Shown here: piece after piece, positions 18,303-27,614 of the stretch
How the letters are laid out: each line of letters opens with the position of its first letter
Numbering within the stretch: the first letter of the stretch is position 1
Made by a program: the position numbers and the translations under genes
NCBI RefSeq assembly: GCF_022345965.1
Contig: NZ_JAKRMU010000007.1
Location: forward strand, 56,122 to 120,121
Direction of reading: 5' to 3'
Length of the DNA: 64,000 bases
DNA from: Corynebacterium sp. ACRQK
Lineage (GTDB): Bacteria > Actinomycetota > Actinomycetes > Mycobacteriales > Mycobacteriaceae
The notes under the pieces: model-generated
What the model was told of the DNA's origin: nothing
The model's input: only the letters and a program-made list of their open reading frames with translations
Databases searched by the model: none

Positions 18303-20630
18303 CTACTTCTTCAGGGACTCCAGCGGGGTGAAGCGCTCGCCGTACTTGGCGGCCAGCTCCTCAGCGCGGGCAACGAAGCCTGCAACGCCGCGGGTCGGGT
18401 AGTCGCCACCGTCGCGGTCCGCGACCTTGCCCTCTGGCAGGGCAGCGGCGGCCGGGCGGTCGTAGTTCTTGATGTACTGGCGGGTACCGCCGGTCCAGGC
18501 CGGGAAGCCGATACCCATGATGGAGCCGATGTTGGCATCCGCATCAGAGGTCAGCACGCCCTCGTCGATGCACTTCTGGGTCTCCAGAGCCTCGGCGAAC
18601 AGTGGGCGCTCCACCAGGTCGATGAAGGCCGGAGCATCAGCCGGAACGTTGGAGCCAGCAGCCACGCCGCTCGGGTCAGCAGCAGCCTTCTGGGCTGCGC
18701 CAGTGGCGGCCGAGTCCAGGCCGGAGCCTGCAACGGTGGACTCGCCGTCGGCGACCTTCACCTTGCCGGCGCCCAGCTCGTCCCACAGGCCGCGCCACAG
18801 GCCGGTACGGCGGCCCTCCTCGTTGTACTCGTAGAAGCCCTTGCCCTCCAGCTTGCCCGGGCGGTCGTAAACGTCCAGCATCTTGTCTACGATCTCGGTC
18901 ACGCCACCGTCGTCGACGGTCAGGCCAGCGGCCTCCTGAGCAGCGCGAGTCTCGGAACCGATCTTGCGGGCCAGCTTCAGGTTCAGCTCGTCCTGCAGCT
19001 GCAGCGGCGGTGCCGGGTAGCCAGCCTGGCGGCCAGCAGCCTCGATGACGGCTGGGTCGATGCCCTCAGCCAGCATGCGCATAGCCTCGTTCAGGAAGAA
19101 GCCGATGACGCGGGAGGTGTAGAAGCCGCGGGAGTCGTTCACGACGATCGGGGTCTTGCGGATCTGGCCAGTGAAGTCCAGCGCCGCAGCCAGGGTCTCG
19201 TCGGAGGTCTCCTCGCCCTTGATGATCTCCACCAGCGGCATCTTGTCTACCGGGGAGAAGAAGTGGATACCGATGAAGTCCTTCGGGCGCTTCACGCCGG
19301 TAGCCAGCTCGGTGATCGGCAGGGTGGAGGTGTTGGAGCCCAGCACGCAATCCTCCGGTACGGCTGCCTCGATCTCTGCCCAGACCTTGTGCTTCAGCTC
19401 GGTGTTCTCGAACACGGCCTCGATCACGATGTCACAGTCGGACAGGTCGGAGTAGTCAACGGAAGGCTTGATGCGGTCCAGCAGTGCCTTCGACTTCTCC
19501 TCGGTGGTCTTGCCGCGCTTCAGCGCCTTGGCCTCCAGGCCCTCGGAGTAGGACTTGCCCTTCTCAGCGGCTTCCATCTTGATGTCCTTCAGCACGACCT
19601 CCATGCCAGCCTTTGCTGCCACGTAGGCGATCGCTGCGCCCATCATGCCGGCACCAACCATGCCCAGCTTCTTGAACTGCTTCTTCTCAACGTCCTTCGG
19701 GCGGGAGCCGCCACCGTTGCAGTACTGCAGGTCGAAGAAGAATGCCTGCATCATGTTCTTGGAGGTCGTGCCGGTGACCAGCTCCACGAAGTAGCGGGTC
19801 TCTACGGCCAGGGCCTCTTCGATGTTCTTCAGCTGTGCGCCCTCAACGGCGGCCTTCAGAATGGCCTTCGGTGCCGGCATCGGTGCGCCCTTGATCTGCT
19901 TGGTCACGTTAGCCGGGAAGGAGGGCAGGAACTGCGCCAGCTTCGGGTTAGTCGGGGTGCCGCCCGGGATCTTGAAGCCCTTCTGGTCCCACGGCTGGGA
20001 TGCTTCCGGGTTCTCCTTGATCCACTTCTTGGCAGCGTCGATCAGCTGGTCTGCCGGAACGACCTCGTCGATCAGGCCGGTCTTCAGTGCGTCCTCCGCA
20101 CGGAACTGTCGGCCGGTGGTCAGGACCTTCATCAGTGCGTCCTGGATGCCCAGCATGCGGACCACGCGGGTCACACCGCCGCCACCCGGCAGCAGACCCA
20201 GGGTGACCTCTGGCAGGCCAACTTTCAGGCCCTTGGCGTCAGAAGCGATGCGGTGGTGCGTGGCCAGAGCGATCTCCAGCCCGCCGCCGAGCGCCGCACC
20301 GTTGATAGCGGCGACAACCGGCACGCCGAGGGTCTCGATGGCGCGCAGGCCGGCCTTCATGCCGTTGATCTGCTTGGTGATTGCTTCTGCGTCTTCCGGG
20401 GTGGACTTGATCATCGACTTGATGTCGCCGCCCGCAAAGAAGGTCTTCTTTGCGGAGGTGATGACCACACCCTTGGCCTCGCCGGACTCCACTGCGCCCT
20501 GCAGCTTCTCCACCAGCTCAGGCAGCTCGCCCTGGAAGGTGTCGTTCATGGTGTTGACCGGCTGGTTCGGGTCGTCCATGGTGATGGTTACGATGCCGTC
20601 GCCATCCTGGTCCCACTTGAACATGCTCAT
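18303..20630 (-). CDS. fadB: FadB-type multifunctional enoyl-CoA hydratase/3-hydroxyacyl-CoA dehydrogenase
   Basis: Catalyses hydration of enoyl-CoA and NAD-dependent oxidation of 3-hydroxyacyl-CoA in beta-oxidation. The 775-residue length suits the alpha subunit. Residues 1-190 are a crotonase fold with the oxyanion-hole segments KKTFFAGGDIKSM and NGAALGGGLEIALATHHRIA, followed by GLPEVTLGLLPGGGG. At about 327 the dehydrogenase part begins with KLGMVGAGMMGAAIAYVAAKAG (Rossmann GxGxxG), with EAVFENTELKH, SNTSTLPI and GIHFFSPVDKMPLVEII containing the catalytic His. The C-terminal domains follow. AAGGAG precedes the ATG. It is downstream of fadA with a 107-bp gap, making a probable operon. Confidence 0.93.
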   Translation of the reverse strand: MSMFKWDQDGDGIVTITMDDPNQPVNTMNDTFQGELPELVEKLQGAVESGEAKGVVITSAKKTFFAGGDIKSMIKSTPEDAEAITKQINGMKAGLRAIETLGVPVVAAINGAALGGGLEIALATHHRIASDAKGLKVGLPEVTLGLLPGGGGVTRVVRMLGIQDALMKVLTTGRQFRAEDALKTGLIDEVVPADQLIDAAKKWIKENPEASQPWDQKGFKIPGGTPTNPKLAQFLPSFPANVTKQIKGAPMPAPKAILKAAVEGAQLKNIEEALAVETRYFVELVTGTTSKNMMQAFFFDLQYCNGGGSRPKDVEKKQFKKLGMVGAGMMGAAIAYVAAKAGMEVVLKDIKMEAAEKGKSYSEGLEAKALKRGKTTEEKSKALLDRIKPSVDYSDLSDCDIVIEAVFENTELKHKVWAEIEAAVPEDCVLGSNTSTLPITELATGVKRPKDFIGIHFFSPVDKMPLVEIIKGEETSDETLAAALDFTGQIRKTPIVVNDSRGFYTSRVIGFFLNEAMRMLAEGIDPAVIEAAGRQAGYPAPPLQLQDELNLKLARKIGSETRAAQEAAGLTVDDGGVTEIVDKMLDVYDRPGKLEGKGFYEYNEEGRRTGLWRGLWDELGAGKVKVADGESTVAGSGLDSAATGAAQKAAADPSGVAAGSNVPADAPAFIDLVERPLFAEALETQKCIDEGVLTSDADANIGSIMGIGFPAWTGGTRQYIKNYDRPAAAALPEGKVADRDGGDYPTRGVAGFVARAEELAAKYGERFTPLESLKK

Positions 20631-20645
20631 GTGTGATGCTCCTTG

Positions 20646-20663
20646 TTTTATTTATTGACGCCC
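20646..20663 (-). repeat. Dispersed motif copy between fadA and fadB
   Basis: TTTTATTTATTGACGCCC lies in the 107-bp fadA-fadB spacer just upstream of the fadB ribosome-binding site. It is a copy of the motif found about 18 times in the window. Confidence 0.6.
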
Positions 20664-20737
20664 TCACGCTTGCGTCCGCGGGAGTTTGTCAGAGGAAAAT
20701 TGAGTGTTTCTTGTGTTTTGGTCTGCGGGAAGGTCGG

Positions 20738-21967
20738 TTAGACGCGCTCGATGATCGTGGCCACACCCATGCCGGCTGCGACACAGAGGGTGATCAGGGC
20801 GTAGCGGCCGCCGGTGCGGTGCAGCTCGTCGACGGCTGTGCCGGTGATGATCGCGCCGGTTGCACCCAGCGGGTGGCCCATGGCGATGGCGCCACCGGAG
20901 ACGTTCAGCTTCTCGTCCGGGATGTCCAGCTCGCGCTGTGCACGCAGGACGACGGAGGAGAATGCCTCGTTGATCTCCCAGATGTCGATGTCCTCGGGCT
21001 TCAGGCCAGCCTTGGCCAGAGCGGCGCGGGAGGCCGGTGCCGGGGCGGTCAGCATGATGGTCGGCTCCACACCGGAGGTGGCGACGGAGACAACGCGGGC
21101 GCGCGGGGTCAGGTCGAAGTCCTTACCGGCCTGCTCGGAACCGATGGCCAGCAGGGCTGCGCCGTCGACAATGCCGGAGGAGTTACCTGCGTGGTGCAGG
21201 TGGTTGATGCGCTCCAGCTGCGGGTACTTGGTCTGCGCGACAGCGTCGAAGCCACCCTGGTCGCCGATCATGGCGAAGGCGGGCTTCAGGCCGGACAGGC
21301 CCTCGACGGTGGTGCCAGGGCGAATGGTCTCGTCGCGGTCCAGCAGGGTGATGCCGTTCTGGTCCTTCACCGGAACGACGGTGCGGTCGAAGCGGCCCTC
21401 TTCCCATGCCTTGGATGCGCGCTCGTGGGAGCGGGCAGCGAAAGCGTCGAGGTCCTCACGGGACAGGCCGTCGAGGCTGGCGATGATGTCAGCGGAGATA
21501 CCCTGCGGGATGAAGTCGTTGTAGAAGTTGGAGGCGGGATCCATTGCCAGGGCGCCGCCGTCGGAGCCCATCGGGACGCGGGACATGGACTCCACGCCGC
21601 CGACGAAGACCAGGTCGTCCCAGCCGGAGCGGATCTTCTGTGCGCCCAGGTTCACGGCGGTCAGGCCGGAAGCGCAGTAGCGGTTCACCTGGAGGCCGGT
21701 GGCGGTGTACGGCAGGCCGGCGTTCAGGGCGGCGGTGCGGGCGATGTCCATGCCCTGGTCGCCGACGGGGGTGACACAGCCAGCGATGACGTCGCTGATG
21801 CGGTTGGGGTCGATGCCCGGGTTACGCTCGATGATCGCCTCGATCAGGCCGGAGAGCAGGTCGACGGGCTTGGCGGTGTGTAGGGAACCGCCCGGCTTGC
21901 CCTTGCCACGCGGGGTGCGGACGGCGTCGTAAATGAATGCCTCGGGGGCGCCAGTGTTACTGGTCAT
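20738..21967 (-). CDS. fadA: Acetyl-CoA acyltransferase (thiolase)
   Basis: Cleaves 3-ketoacyl-CoA with CoA in the last step of beta-oxidation. The 409-residue thiolase shows the nucleophilic Cys in [17 protein letters not shown], the NEAFSS motif, the catalytic His in [15 protein letters not shown], and the second active-site Cys in [16 protein letters not shown]. The last signature varies from the usual CIGGGQG but keeps Cys. It precedes fadB on the same strand, the normal order of a fadA-fadB pair that forms the trifunctional complex. A palindrome 70-90 bp upstream of its start is a candidate operator. Confidence 0.94.
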   Translation of the reverse strand: MTSNTGAPEAFIYDAVRTPRGKGKPGGSLHTAKPVDLLSGLIEAIIERNPGIDPNRISDVIAGCVTPVGDQGMDIARTAALNAGLPYTATGLQVNRYCASGLTAVNLGAQKIRSGWDDLVFVGGVESMSRVPMGSDGGALAMDPASNFYNDFIPQGISADIIASLDGLSREDLDAFAARSHERASKAWEEGRFDRTVVPVKDQNGITLLDRDETIRPGTTVEGLSGLKPAFAMIGDQGGFDAVAQTKYPQLERINHLHHAGNSSGIVDGAALLAIGSEQAGKDFDLTPRARVVSVATSGVEPTIMLTAPAPASRAALAKAGLKPEDIDIWEINEAFSSVVLRAQRELDIPDEKLNVSGGAIAMGHPLGATGAIITGTAVDELHRTGGRYALITLCVAAGMGVATIIERV

Positions 21968-22201
21968 GTCAGTCCTATTTCCTATCGTTCTCGACAGTGA
22001 TCCTTTAGTGCAGTGATCGGCTAGGACAGTGGCTCATGAACCCTGTGGTTCATAAAACCAGCGGCTCATGATTCCAGTGACCTAGCAGGTCGCAACACTA
22101 GACTTGTGTCTCACGCCACATTACCCGTTCTTCGAGGAAGTAGTTGTAGTCTTATGTCTTTTTCTTACCCTATAAGGTGCCCCCGCTAGGTTGAGGCTGA
22201 C
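21968..22201 (-). promoter_or_regulatory. fadA upstream region with perfect palindrome
   Basis: ATGAACC-CTGT-GGTTCAT (22036-22053) is an inverted repeat with perfect 7-bp arms. A second GGCTCATGA block at 22062-22070 repeats the flank of the first (22031-22039). This 18-bp operator-like element, 69-86 bp upstream of fadA, would suit a TetR- or GntR-type fatty-acid regulator. No gene is evident in the 234 bp. Confidence 0.55.
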
Positions 22202-23050
22202 CTAGCGCTTCTGAAACACCAGCACCAGGTTGGAAACCGCGAACTCGCGGAGCCCCGGCACTCGCACCATCCACCAGGCCCACCAGGGGTGATAGCGCGG
22301 GAACGCGGCCACCAACTCGGCACTTTCGCCGTGCACCTTGCGCGCGTACTCCAGGCCTTCGGCTGCGGAGACGTTGAACAGGCTCTCGCCCCAGCGGTTC
22401 TTCGGCGGCTTGCCCATCTTCTTCTCATAGCGCCGGGCGGCGAATTCCCCGCCCACGTAGTGCTGCCACAGCCCGGTTTCGTGCCCGCCGAATGGACCCA
22501 GCCACACCGTATAGCTGTAGATCATCACTCCGCCTGGCTTCGTCACCCGCAGCATCTCGTCTGCCATCCGCCACGGATCCGGTACGTGCTCGGCGACATT
22601 GGAAGAGTAGGTGATGTCGAAGGCGTCACTAAGAAAGGGTAGGTCCAGCCCCGAACCCCGCACCGAGGTCTGCAACTTAATGCCCGCAGCAGCCATCTCG
22701 CCGACGTCGGGTTCGCATGTGTAGTAGTCCGCGCCGGCCTTGTCGAAGGCCACGCCGAAGTAACCCGGGCCGCCGCCGACGTCCAGGATCTTGGTGCCGT
22801 GCAGGGGCTCACCCTGGTCTTCAGCTTGTCTAGCCTCCCACCCAGAACCCTGCCCCGCGCCGCGTACGCCCGCGTAAATGTCGCGGATCAGCCCGACGGT
22901 GTCCTCGGCTAGGTGGCCGTAGAAGATGTCTGGGCGGGTCTGCTCGTATTTGAAGTCGCTCAGCAGGCCGAAGGAGCGGCGCAGCGTGGCGCGGCGACGG
23001 AAAACGCTCAGCGTCTGGCGCTGGCGGTCGGGGTGGTTGTTCTGGCTCAT
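22202..23050 (-). CDS. SAM-dependent methyltransferase (Rv0224c-like)
   Basis: The 282-residue class I methyltransferase has the SAM-binding motif KILDVGGGPGYFGVAF, the acidic residue at the end of strand 2 (CEPD), and the later motif SSNVAEHVPDPWRMADEMLRVTKPGG. The neighbour order matches M. tuberculosis Rv0224c-Rv0228, a conserved envelope locus, so a lipid or glycan substrate is likely but not shown. It diverges from the glycosyltransferase gene with 94 bp between starts. A dispersed-motif copy lies inside it at 22621-22639, encoding FLSDAF in the active-site strand region. Confidence 0.85.
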   Translation of the reverse strand: MSQNNHPDRQRQTLSVFRRRATLRRSFGLLSDFKYEQTRPDIFYGHLAEDTVGLIRDIYAGVRGAGQGSGWEARQAEDQGEPLHGTKILDVGGGPGYFGVAFDKAGADYYTCEPDVGEMAAAGIKLQTSVRGSGLDLPFLSDAFDITYSSNVAEHVPDPWRMADEMLRVTKPGGVMIYSYTVWLGPFGGHETGLWQHYVGGEFAARRYEKKMGKPPKNRWGESLFNVSAAEGLEYARKVHGESAELVAAFPRYHPWWAWWMVRVPGLREFAVSNLVLVFQKR

Positions 23051-23144
23051 CGAGTGTCTATCTTTTCAGGTTGTGCTAACTCTTTCTGCAGATTCACCAA
23101 ACCCTGCAAAGTCGCAGGCGGTGGCGACTAACATAGTGTCCATC

Positions 23145-24305
23145 ATGAAAGTACTGCTTCTCTGCTGGCGCGACACAAACCACCCCGAAGGTGGCGGCAG
23201 CGAACGTTACTTGGAGCGCGTGGGGGAGTACCTGGCCAACCAGGGCCACCAGGTGGTATTCCGTACCGCACACTATCCCGGCTCCACACGATCGCAGCAG
23301 GTCGGCCGCAATTTCCGTTTTTCTCGTGGCGGCGGCAACCTGACGGTTTACCCGCGTGCGCTGGCCGCGATTCTGGCTGCCCGCCGAGGGCGCGGGTCGC
23401 TGGCGGATATCGGCCGCCCGGACGTTGTGGTGGATACCCAAAACGGCGTGCCTTTCTTCGCCTCCCTGGTCAGCGGTGCGCCCACGGTCGTTTTGACCCA
23501 CCACTGCCACCGCGAGCAGTGGTCCGTCGCCGGCCCAATCCTCTCCCGCATCGGCTGGCTGATCGAGTCCACCATCTCGCCGTGGATCCACCGGCGCCGC
23601 CGCTGGGTCACTGTCTCCGCACCCTCGGCCGAGGAGCTGGTGGAGCTTGGCGTGCCACGCGGCAACATCGAGATCATTCGCAACGGCATCGATCCGGTCG
23701 CTCCTTCTTTGATTCCGGACGCCCCCAACCCCAACTCCGACCACGCCAGCGAGGAGCAGACGATCCACCTGGTGGCGCTATCCCGACTGGTCCCCCACAA
23801 GCAGATCGAGCACGCACTGGACGCGCTGGCCGCCGTGGCGCGCACCCATCCGAACGTGCGCCTGGACGTGATCGGCGACGGATGGTGGGCTGACCGCCTG
23901 CGCGATTATGCCCGCGAGCTGGGGATTGAGCCATTGGTGGTGTTCCACGGATTCGTGTCTGAGGAGCTTAAGCACCGCATCCTCAACCGCGCCTCTGTGC
24001 ACGTGATGCCCTCGCGCAAGGAGGGCTGGGGTCTGGCCGTGATCGAGGCGGGACAGCACGCGGTGCCGACGGTCGGCTATGAGCCCTCCGCCGGGTTGCG
24101 CGATTCCGTCATCGACGGGGAAACCGGCCTGCTGTGTTCTTCCCCCGGTGGGCTGATGAACGCGGTCGAGTACCTGCTGGATAATCCGGAGAAGCGCCGG
24201 GAGATGGGCCGGGCCGCGAAGCGCCGAGCCGAGGAGTTCTCCTGGGACGCCACCGGCGCCGCCTGGGAGAAGCTGCTGCGCCAGGAGGTCGCGCGCGGGC
24301 GCTAA
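23145..24305 (+). CDS. GT4-family glycosyltransferase (Rv0225-like)
   Basis: The 386-residue protein has the two-Rossmann-domain GT-B layout. The N-terminal part has the GGGSERYLERVGEYLANQGHQV segment, typical of GT4. The C-terminal part contains RNGIDPV, the donor-binding loop RLVPHKQIEHALDAL, and the E-x7-E signature in EGWGLAVIEAGQHAVP. It starts with MKVLLLCWRD at 23145; an upstream frame extension overlaps the divergent gene and is unlikely. Neighbours point to synthesis of a cell-envelope glycan or lipoglycan, with the specific sugar unknown. Its stop overlaps the stop of the next convergent gene by 3 bp. Confidence 0.88.
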   Translation: MKVLLLCWRDTNHPEGGGSERYLERVGEYLANQGHQVVFRTAHYPGSTRSQQVGRNFRFSRGGGNLTVYPRALAAILAARRGRGSLADIGRPDVVVDTQNGVPFFASLVSGAPTVVLTHHCHREQWSVAGPILSRIGWLIESTISPWIHRRRRWVTVSAPSAEELVELGVPRGNIEIIRNGIDPVAPSLIPDAPNPNSDHASEEQTIHLVALSRLVPHKQIEHALDALAAVARTHPNVRLDVIGDGWWADRLRDYARELGIEPLVVFHGFVSEELKHRILNRASVHVMPSRKEGWGLAVIEAGQHAVPTVGYEPSAGLRDSVIDGETGLLCSSPGGLMNAVEYLLDNPEKRREMGRAAKRRAEEFSWDATGAAWEKLLRQEVARGR

Positions 24306-26113
24306 TCAGCGCTGTCGGCGCTGTGAGTTTTGCCTGTCTTGTCGGGCAGCGGCCGGTTACGGCCGTTGAGCTGCAGCCGACGGGTGACGCGCCACAGCCA
24401 CACGCACATGCCCCACATCATGAGCATCCAGTAGAACGTCATGCCCACGAACAGTGGCGCGCGATCCTGGACCGGCGAGCGCGGCAGGGTGGGGCTCTGC
24501 ACCCGGTAGAGGTCGTAGTTATCGGCGCTGAGTACGCGCCGAATGCCCTTGGAGTTCAGCACCTGCAGCGCCTTCGTCATCGCCGCGCCGTCGGTGATGG
24601 AATACCAGTCCACCAGCACCCAACTCACGCCATTGCGCTGCAGGGTGTTCTTGCCGTTCATAAGGTCCGACAGGATCCCCATGCTGGTCGGGTTGCCATC
24701 CACCACCTGGCCATCGACGATCAGGAACCCAGGATCCATCGGCGATCCCGGCAGCAACTTTAGCCCCGGATCCACGTGCGGTCGGTCGCCGCGGGTGCGG
24801 TAGTTGCCCGGCGGGAGTAGCACAATCTTGCCGTTCGGAGCACCAGAGATGATGGTGAACATCTGGCTCCACGTCTCCGAGATCTGCACCCGTTTCAGTG
24901 GCGCCATATCCGCCGGATATGCGGGGACGGTCAGTACACACGCAACAGCCAGGCCGGCGGCCGCGGCCCGCGGCGCCCACCGCGAACGGCTGGAATTGTC
25001 CGCCTTAGCTGGGGTATCGCGGGGATCCCCAACGCTGCGGCGTGGGTCCATCCGCTCCACCGCCACGGCGATCAGCAGCACAAACCCCGGAATCGCTAGG
25101 CAGACGAACTTCGAGGTATCGCGGAACATGCCCGCGCCGGGCACGTGGCTAATTGCAAAGCCCATCAAATCCACGCCCCAGCCGGTGGCCAGCAGAGGGG
25201 GCGTCACTAAGGCAAGAACAGTTAGCACCGCAACGCCGCGATAGACGCGCCACAGCTCCTTGAAGCCGAGCATCAGCACCACGCAAAGGATCACGCTTAT
25301 GACCACCGAAAACAGGGTGCGCGAGGGCGGGATAGCCTCGGCATTCCAAATCCCCGAAAGCCCCATCGTGGAGGCAAGCGGGCCTAAGAAGCTTTCTCCG
25401 CGGGCGGAGAACAGGACGGCGGACAGGGCATCGGAGCGGGTCTGCGAAGGATTAGAAACCCAGATCGCCGGCAGCAACCACGGCAACGCGGCGATGATGC
25501 TGGCAATGAGGCTGCGCAGGCGCTCCCCGTGCGAGGGGGCGAATACCAGCGCCGTGATCAGCGCCAGGATCAGACCAGTCGGCACAAAGCCACACAAGCA
25601 GATCGCCACATACAGCAGACCGTGGGAGCGCGCGGCGGCCAGAAAAGCGACCGCAGGCAGCAGCATGCCCGCAGTGGCGACGGTCCACTGGCCCTGCAGA
25701 AAACGCTCGATGACGAACGGATTCCACACCACAAACAAAGCGGCAACCAGCTGCGCGGACATTCGCCCGCCCGCCATATCCCGCACCATCGCGGCGGCGA
25801 AGTAGCAGCCCATCAGGCAGGAAACCAGGACGAGTGCGCTGGCCAGGAGCGTAGCGGAGACGGTGGGGGAGAAGAGCGTTAGCACCGCATCCTGCGGCAG
25901 GGCGCGCGGGGCGCCGTCGTTGATGCCCAGGTTGTTGGAATTCTCCGGCAGGGAATCGGGCACGAACATGTCCCGCAGCAGAAACGCCTTCGAGGAATCC
26001 GGGCGCAGACCCAGCCAGAACGGCCACAAAGTGACGATAGAGACGAGGAAAGACCACCCAAGCGCGATCCGGCGATCGCGCTTGGTGGTGGTCTTCGGCG
26101 GCTGTGGCTTCAC
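24302..26113 (-). CDS. Polytopic membrane protein (Rv0226c-like), probable envelope glycan role
   Basis: The protein has about 603 residues if the GTG at 26113 is used; no ribosome-binding site decides, and upstream TTG codons also exist. About ten hydrophobic segments fill residues 20-390, for example IALGWSFLVSIVTLWPFWLG. The soluble part (about 410-540) contains VLLPPGNYRTRGDRPHVDPG, and a final membrane helix follows. This is the layout of GT-C-like or glycan-processing membrane proteins. It sits directly downstream of the DUF3068 gene, matching Rv0227c-Rv0226c. An in-frame copy of the dispersed motif is at 25197-25218. I do not assign a reaction. Confidence 0.75.
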   Translation of the reverse strand: MKPQPPKTTTKRDRRIALGWSFLVSIVTLWPFWLGLRPDSSKAFLLRDMFVPDSLPENSNNLGINDGAPRALPQDAVLTLFSPTVSATLLASALVLVSCLMGCYFAAAMVRDMAGGRMSAQLVAALFVVWNPFVIERFLQGQWTVATAGMLLPAVAFLAAARSHGLLYVAICLCGFVPTGLILALITALVFAPSHGERLRSLIASIIAALPWLLPAIWVSNPSQTRSDALSAVLFSARGESFLGPLASTMGLSGIWNAEAIPPSRTLFSVVISVILCVVLMLGFKELWRVYRGVAVLTVLALVTPPLLATGWGVDLMGFAISHVPGAGMFRDTSKFVCLAIPGFVLLIAVAVERMDPRRSVGDPRDTPAKADNSSRSRWAPRAAAAGLAVACVLTVPAYPADMAPLKRVQISETWSQMFTIISGAPNGKIVLLPPGNYRTRGDRPHVDPGLKLLPGSPMDPGFLIVDGQVVDGNPTSMGILSDLMNGKNTLQRNGVSWVLVDWYSITDGAAMTKALQVLNSKGIRRVLSADNYDLYRVQSPTLPRSPVQDRAPLFVGMTFYWMLMMWGMCVWLWRVTRRLQLNGRNRPLPDKTGKTHSADSAD

Positions 26114-26153
26114 AGCCAACAGTCTAGTGGCTCGGCGGAAATAATTGCGGGAA

Positions 26154-27434
26154 TTACTTAGCCGCCAGGCGTGCGGAACGGTGAGCGATCCAGCCGACAA
26201 CCAGCAGGATCAGGCCAACCACGCCCAGGATCCATGGCAGGATGGTGCTCATCAGCTTCATCTTGTCCAGCCCCTCGCTGGCCTTCTTCATCTGCCCCTC
26301 GCGGGACTCGTCATCCCATTCACCCGGGAAGTACACGGCGGTGCGGGTCGGGTTCTTGATCTCCTCTTCCTTGTTCTCGAGGATCTGCTGTGCCTCTTCG
26401 TCGTCCTGCGCGTAGTACTGGAAGACTTCCTCGGAACCGTTGACGATCACGCCGGTATCCGGCTGCACGCGCAGTACGCGGTGGACGGTGTAGTAGCGGG
26501 ACAGCTCAACCTCGGGGCCGAGGTCCTCCTTGTCGCCGTCCTTGCCCTCTTCGCCTTCCTTTTTCTCGTCGGCCTTTTCATCCTTCTTCTCGGCCTGTTC
26601 GCCGTCTTTGTTCTTGATGTCGGCCGGGTCGATGCCCCAGACCTTCGCCGGGAACTTCAGACGCAGTGCGGAAAGGGTGCCCTTGTCGCCCTTGGACAGT
26701 TCGCCGTCGGCCTCCAGGCGCTCGCGCAGAGCTGGGTACAGCTCGGTCGGGGGAACGGTCTGCTCGAAGCGGTAGACCTTTTCGCCGTCCTGCTCTTCCT
26801 CACCGACGTAGTCGATCGGCTGGGTCTTCAGGATCTGCATGTCGAAGTAGTCGTAGGACTTGCGGTCCGTGCCCATCGGGAACTGATAGGTGATGCCGGG
26901 GCGGGTGAACGGAGCGACGGAAGCCTCTACCTCTTCGTCCTTACCCTCGTTGGCGGCTGCATCCAGCGCCGGGGCGTTCAGCTCAACCGAGGAAGTCGGA
27001 TCTGGCACAGGCATCTGGGTCTTGCGATCCAGGGTGACGTGGTCGATCGACGCGCTGATCAGGTTCTTCGGCTCTTCCTTGTCCGTACGGAACAGGGTCT
27101 GGCCGGCCTCCAGCGTGACGACCTCCTTGTCCGAAGGCTCCTGTGCAGTGGTGAAGCGCTGGGACTGCATCTCCACGTCCTTGTTGATGAAGCAGCTCAC
27201 CCGGGGGTTGTCGCCCTTGCATTCCGGCTTGTTCTTGTTATCGCCCACAGGCTTGCCGGCAGCTAGCGCACCGGAATCCAACAGGTTACCGGGGGTCTTC
27301 GGGGTGCCGGTGGTGGAAACCAAGTCCAGCGGCAGCACCTTGCCCTTGGGGACAACATAGGTGGGCAGGGCGATAGCAAAGACCAGCATCGCTACGCCGA
27401 GCACAATCGCTACGGAGGAAAGGATTCTCTTCAT
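26154..27434 (-). CDS. DUF3068/PorA-family membrane protein, Rv0227c/NCgl2760 orthologue candidate
   Basis: The 426-residue protein has an N-terminal membrane anchor (MKRILSSVAIVLGVAMLVFAIALPTYVV), a large exported domain and a C-terminal helix (ILPWILGVVGLILLVVGWIA) followed by HRSARLAAK. This pattern and its position match Rv0227c. The C. glutamicum counterpart, NCgl2760, is required to make full-length lipomannan and lipoarabinomannan. The segment PAKVWGIDPADIKNK is followed by a strongly charged Lys/Glu insert (EQAEKKDEKADEKKEGEEGK, about residues 280-299) that looks like a lineage-specific loop. AGGAA lies 10 nt before the ATG. Confidence 0.8.
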   Translation of the reverse strand: MKRILSSVAIVLGVAMLVFAIALPTYVVPKGKVLPLDLVSTTGTPKTPGNLLDSGALAAGKPVGDNKNKPECKGDNPRVSCFINKDVEMQSQRFTTAQEPSDKEVVTLEAGQTLFRTDKEEPKNLISASIDHVTLDRKTQMPVPDPTSSVELNAPALDAAANEGKDEEVEASVAPFTRPGITYQFPMGTDRKSYDYFDMQILKTQPIDYVGEEEQDGEKVYRFEQTVPPTELYPALRERLEADGELSKGDKGTLSALRLKFPAKVWGIDPADIKNKDGEQAEKKDEKADEKKEGEEGKDGDKEDLGPEVELSRYYTVHRVLRVQPDTGVIVNGSEEVFQYYAQDDEEAQQILENKEEEIKNPTRTAVYFPGEWDDESREGQMKKASEGLDKMKLMSTILPWILGVVGLILLVVGWIAHRSARLAAK

Positions 27435-27614
27435 AGGAGGGGGTTCCTGACTCTATCTGTTGAAATCGGTTGAAATTTATCTGGTGACTACATTTAGCCC
27501 TTAAAGCTTCCAATACTTTAGCCAATCAAAACTAGATACTTCGTAGATTTAGAATATTTTTCGAGAAAAATCGTCGGGGGTGTTTTCGCGTACAGGTCGG
27601 TTAGGCTGATCCTG
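27435..27614. promoter_or_regulatory. AT-rich divergent promoter region
   Basis: The 180 bp between the DUF3068 gene and the acyltransferase gene are clearly richer in A/T than the surroundings, for example TAGATTTAGAATATTTTTCG at 27544-27563. It probably holds both divergent promoters. The acyltransferase ATG has no Shine-Dalgarno sequence. Confidence 0.45.

Noticed and set aside
19263..20636. A 457-codon plus-strand frame opposite fadB
   Set aside because: Shadow of the fadB crotonase/dehydrogenase gene. Its Leu/His-rich protein has no recognisable motif.
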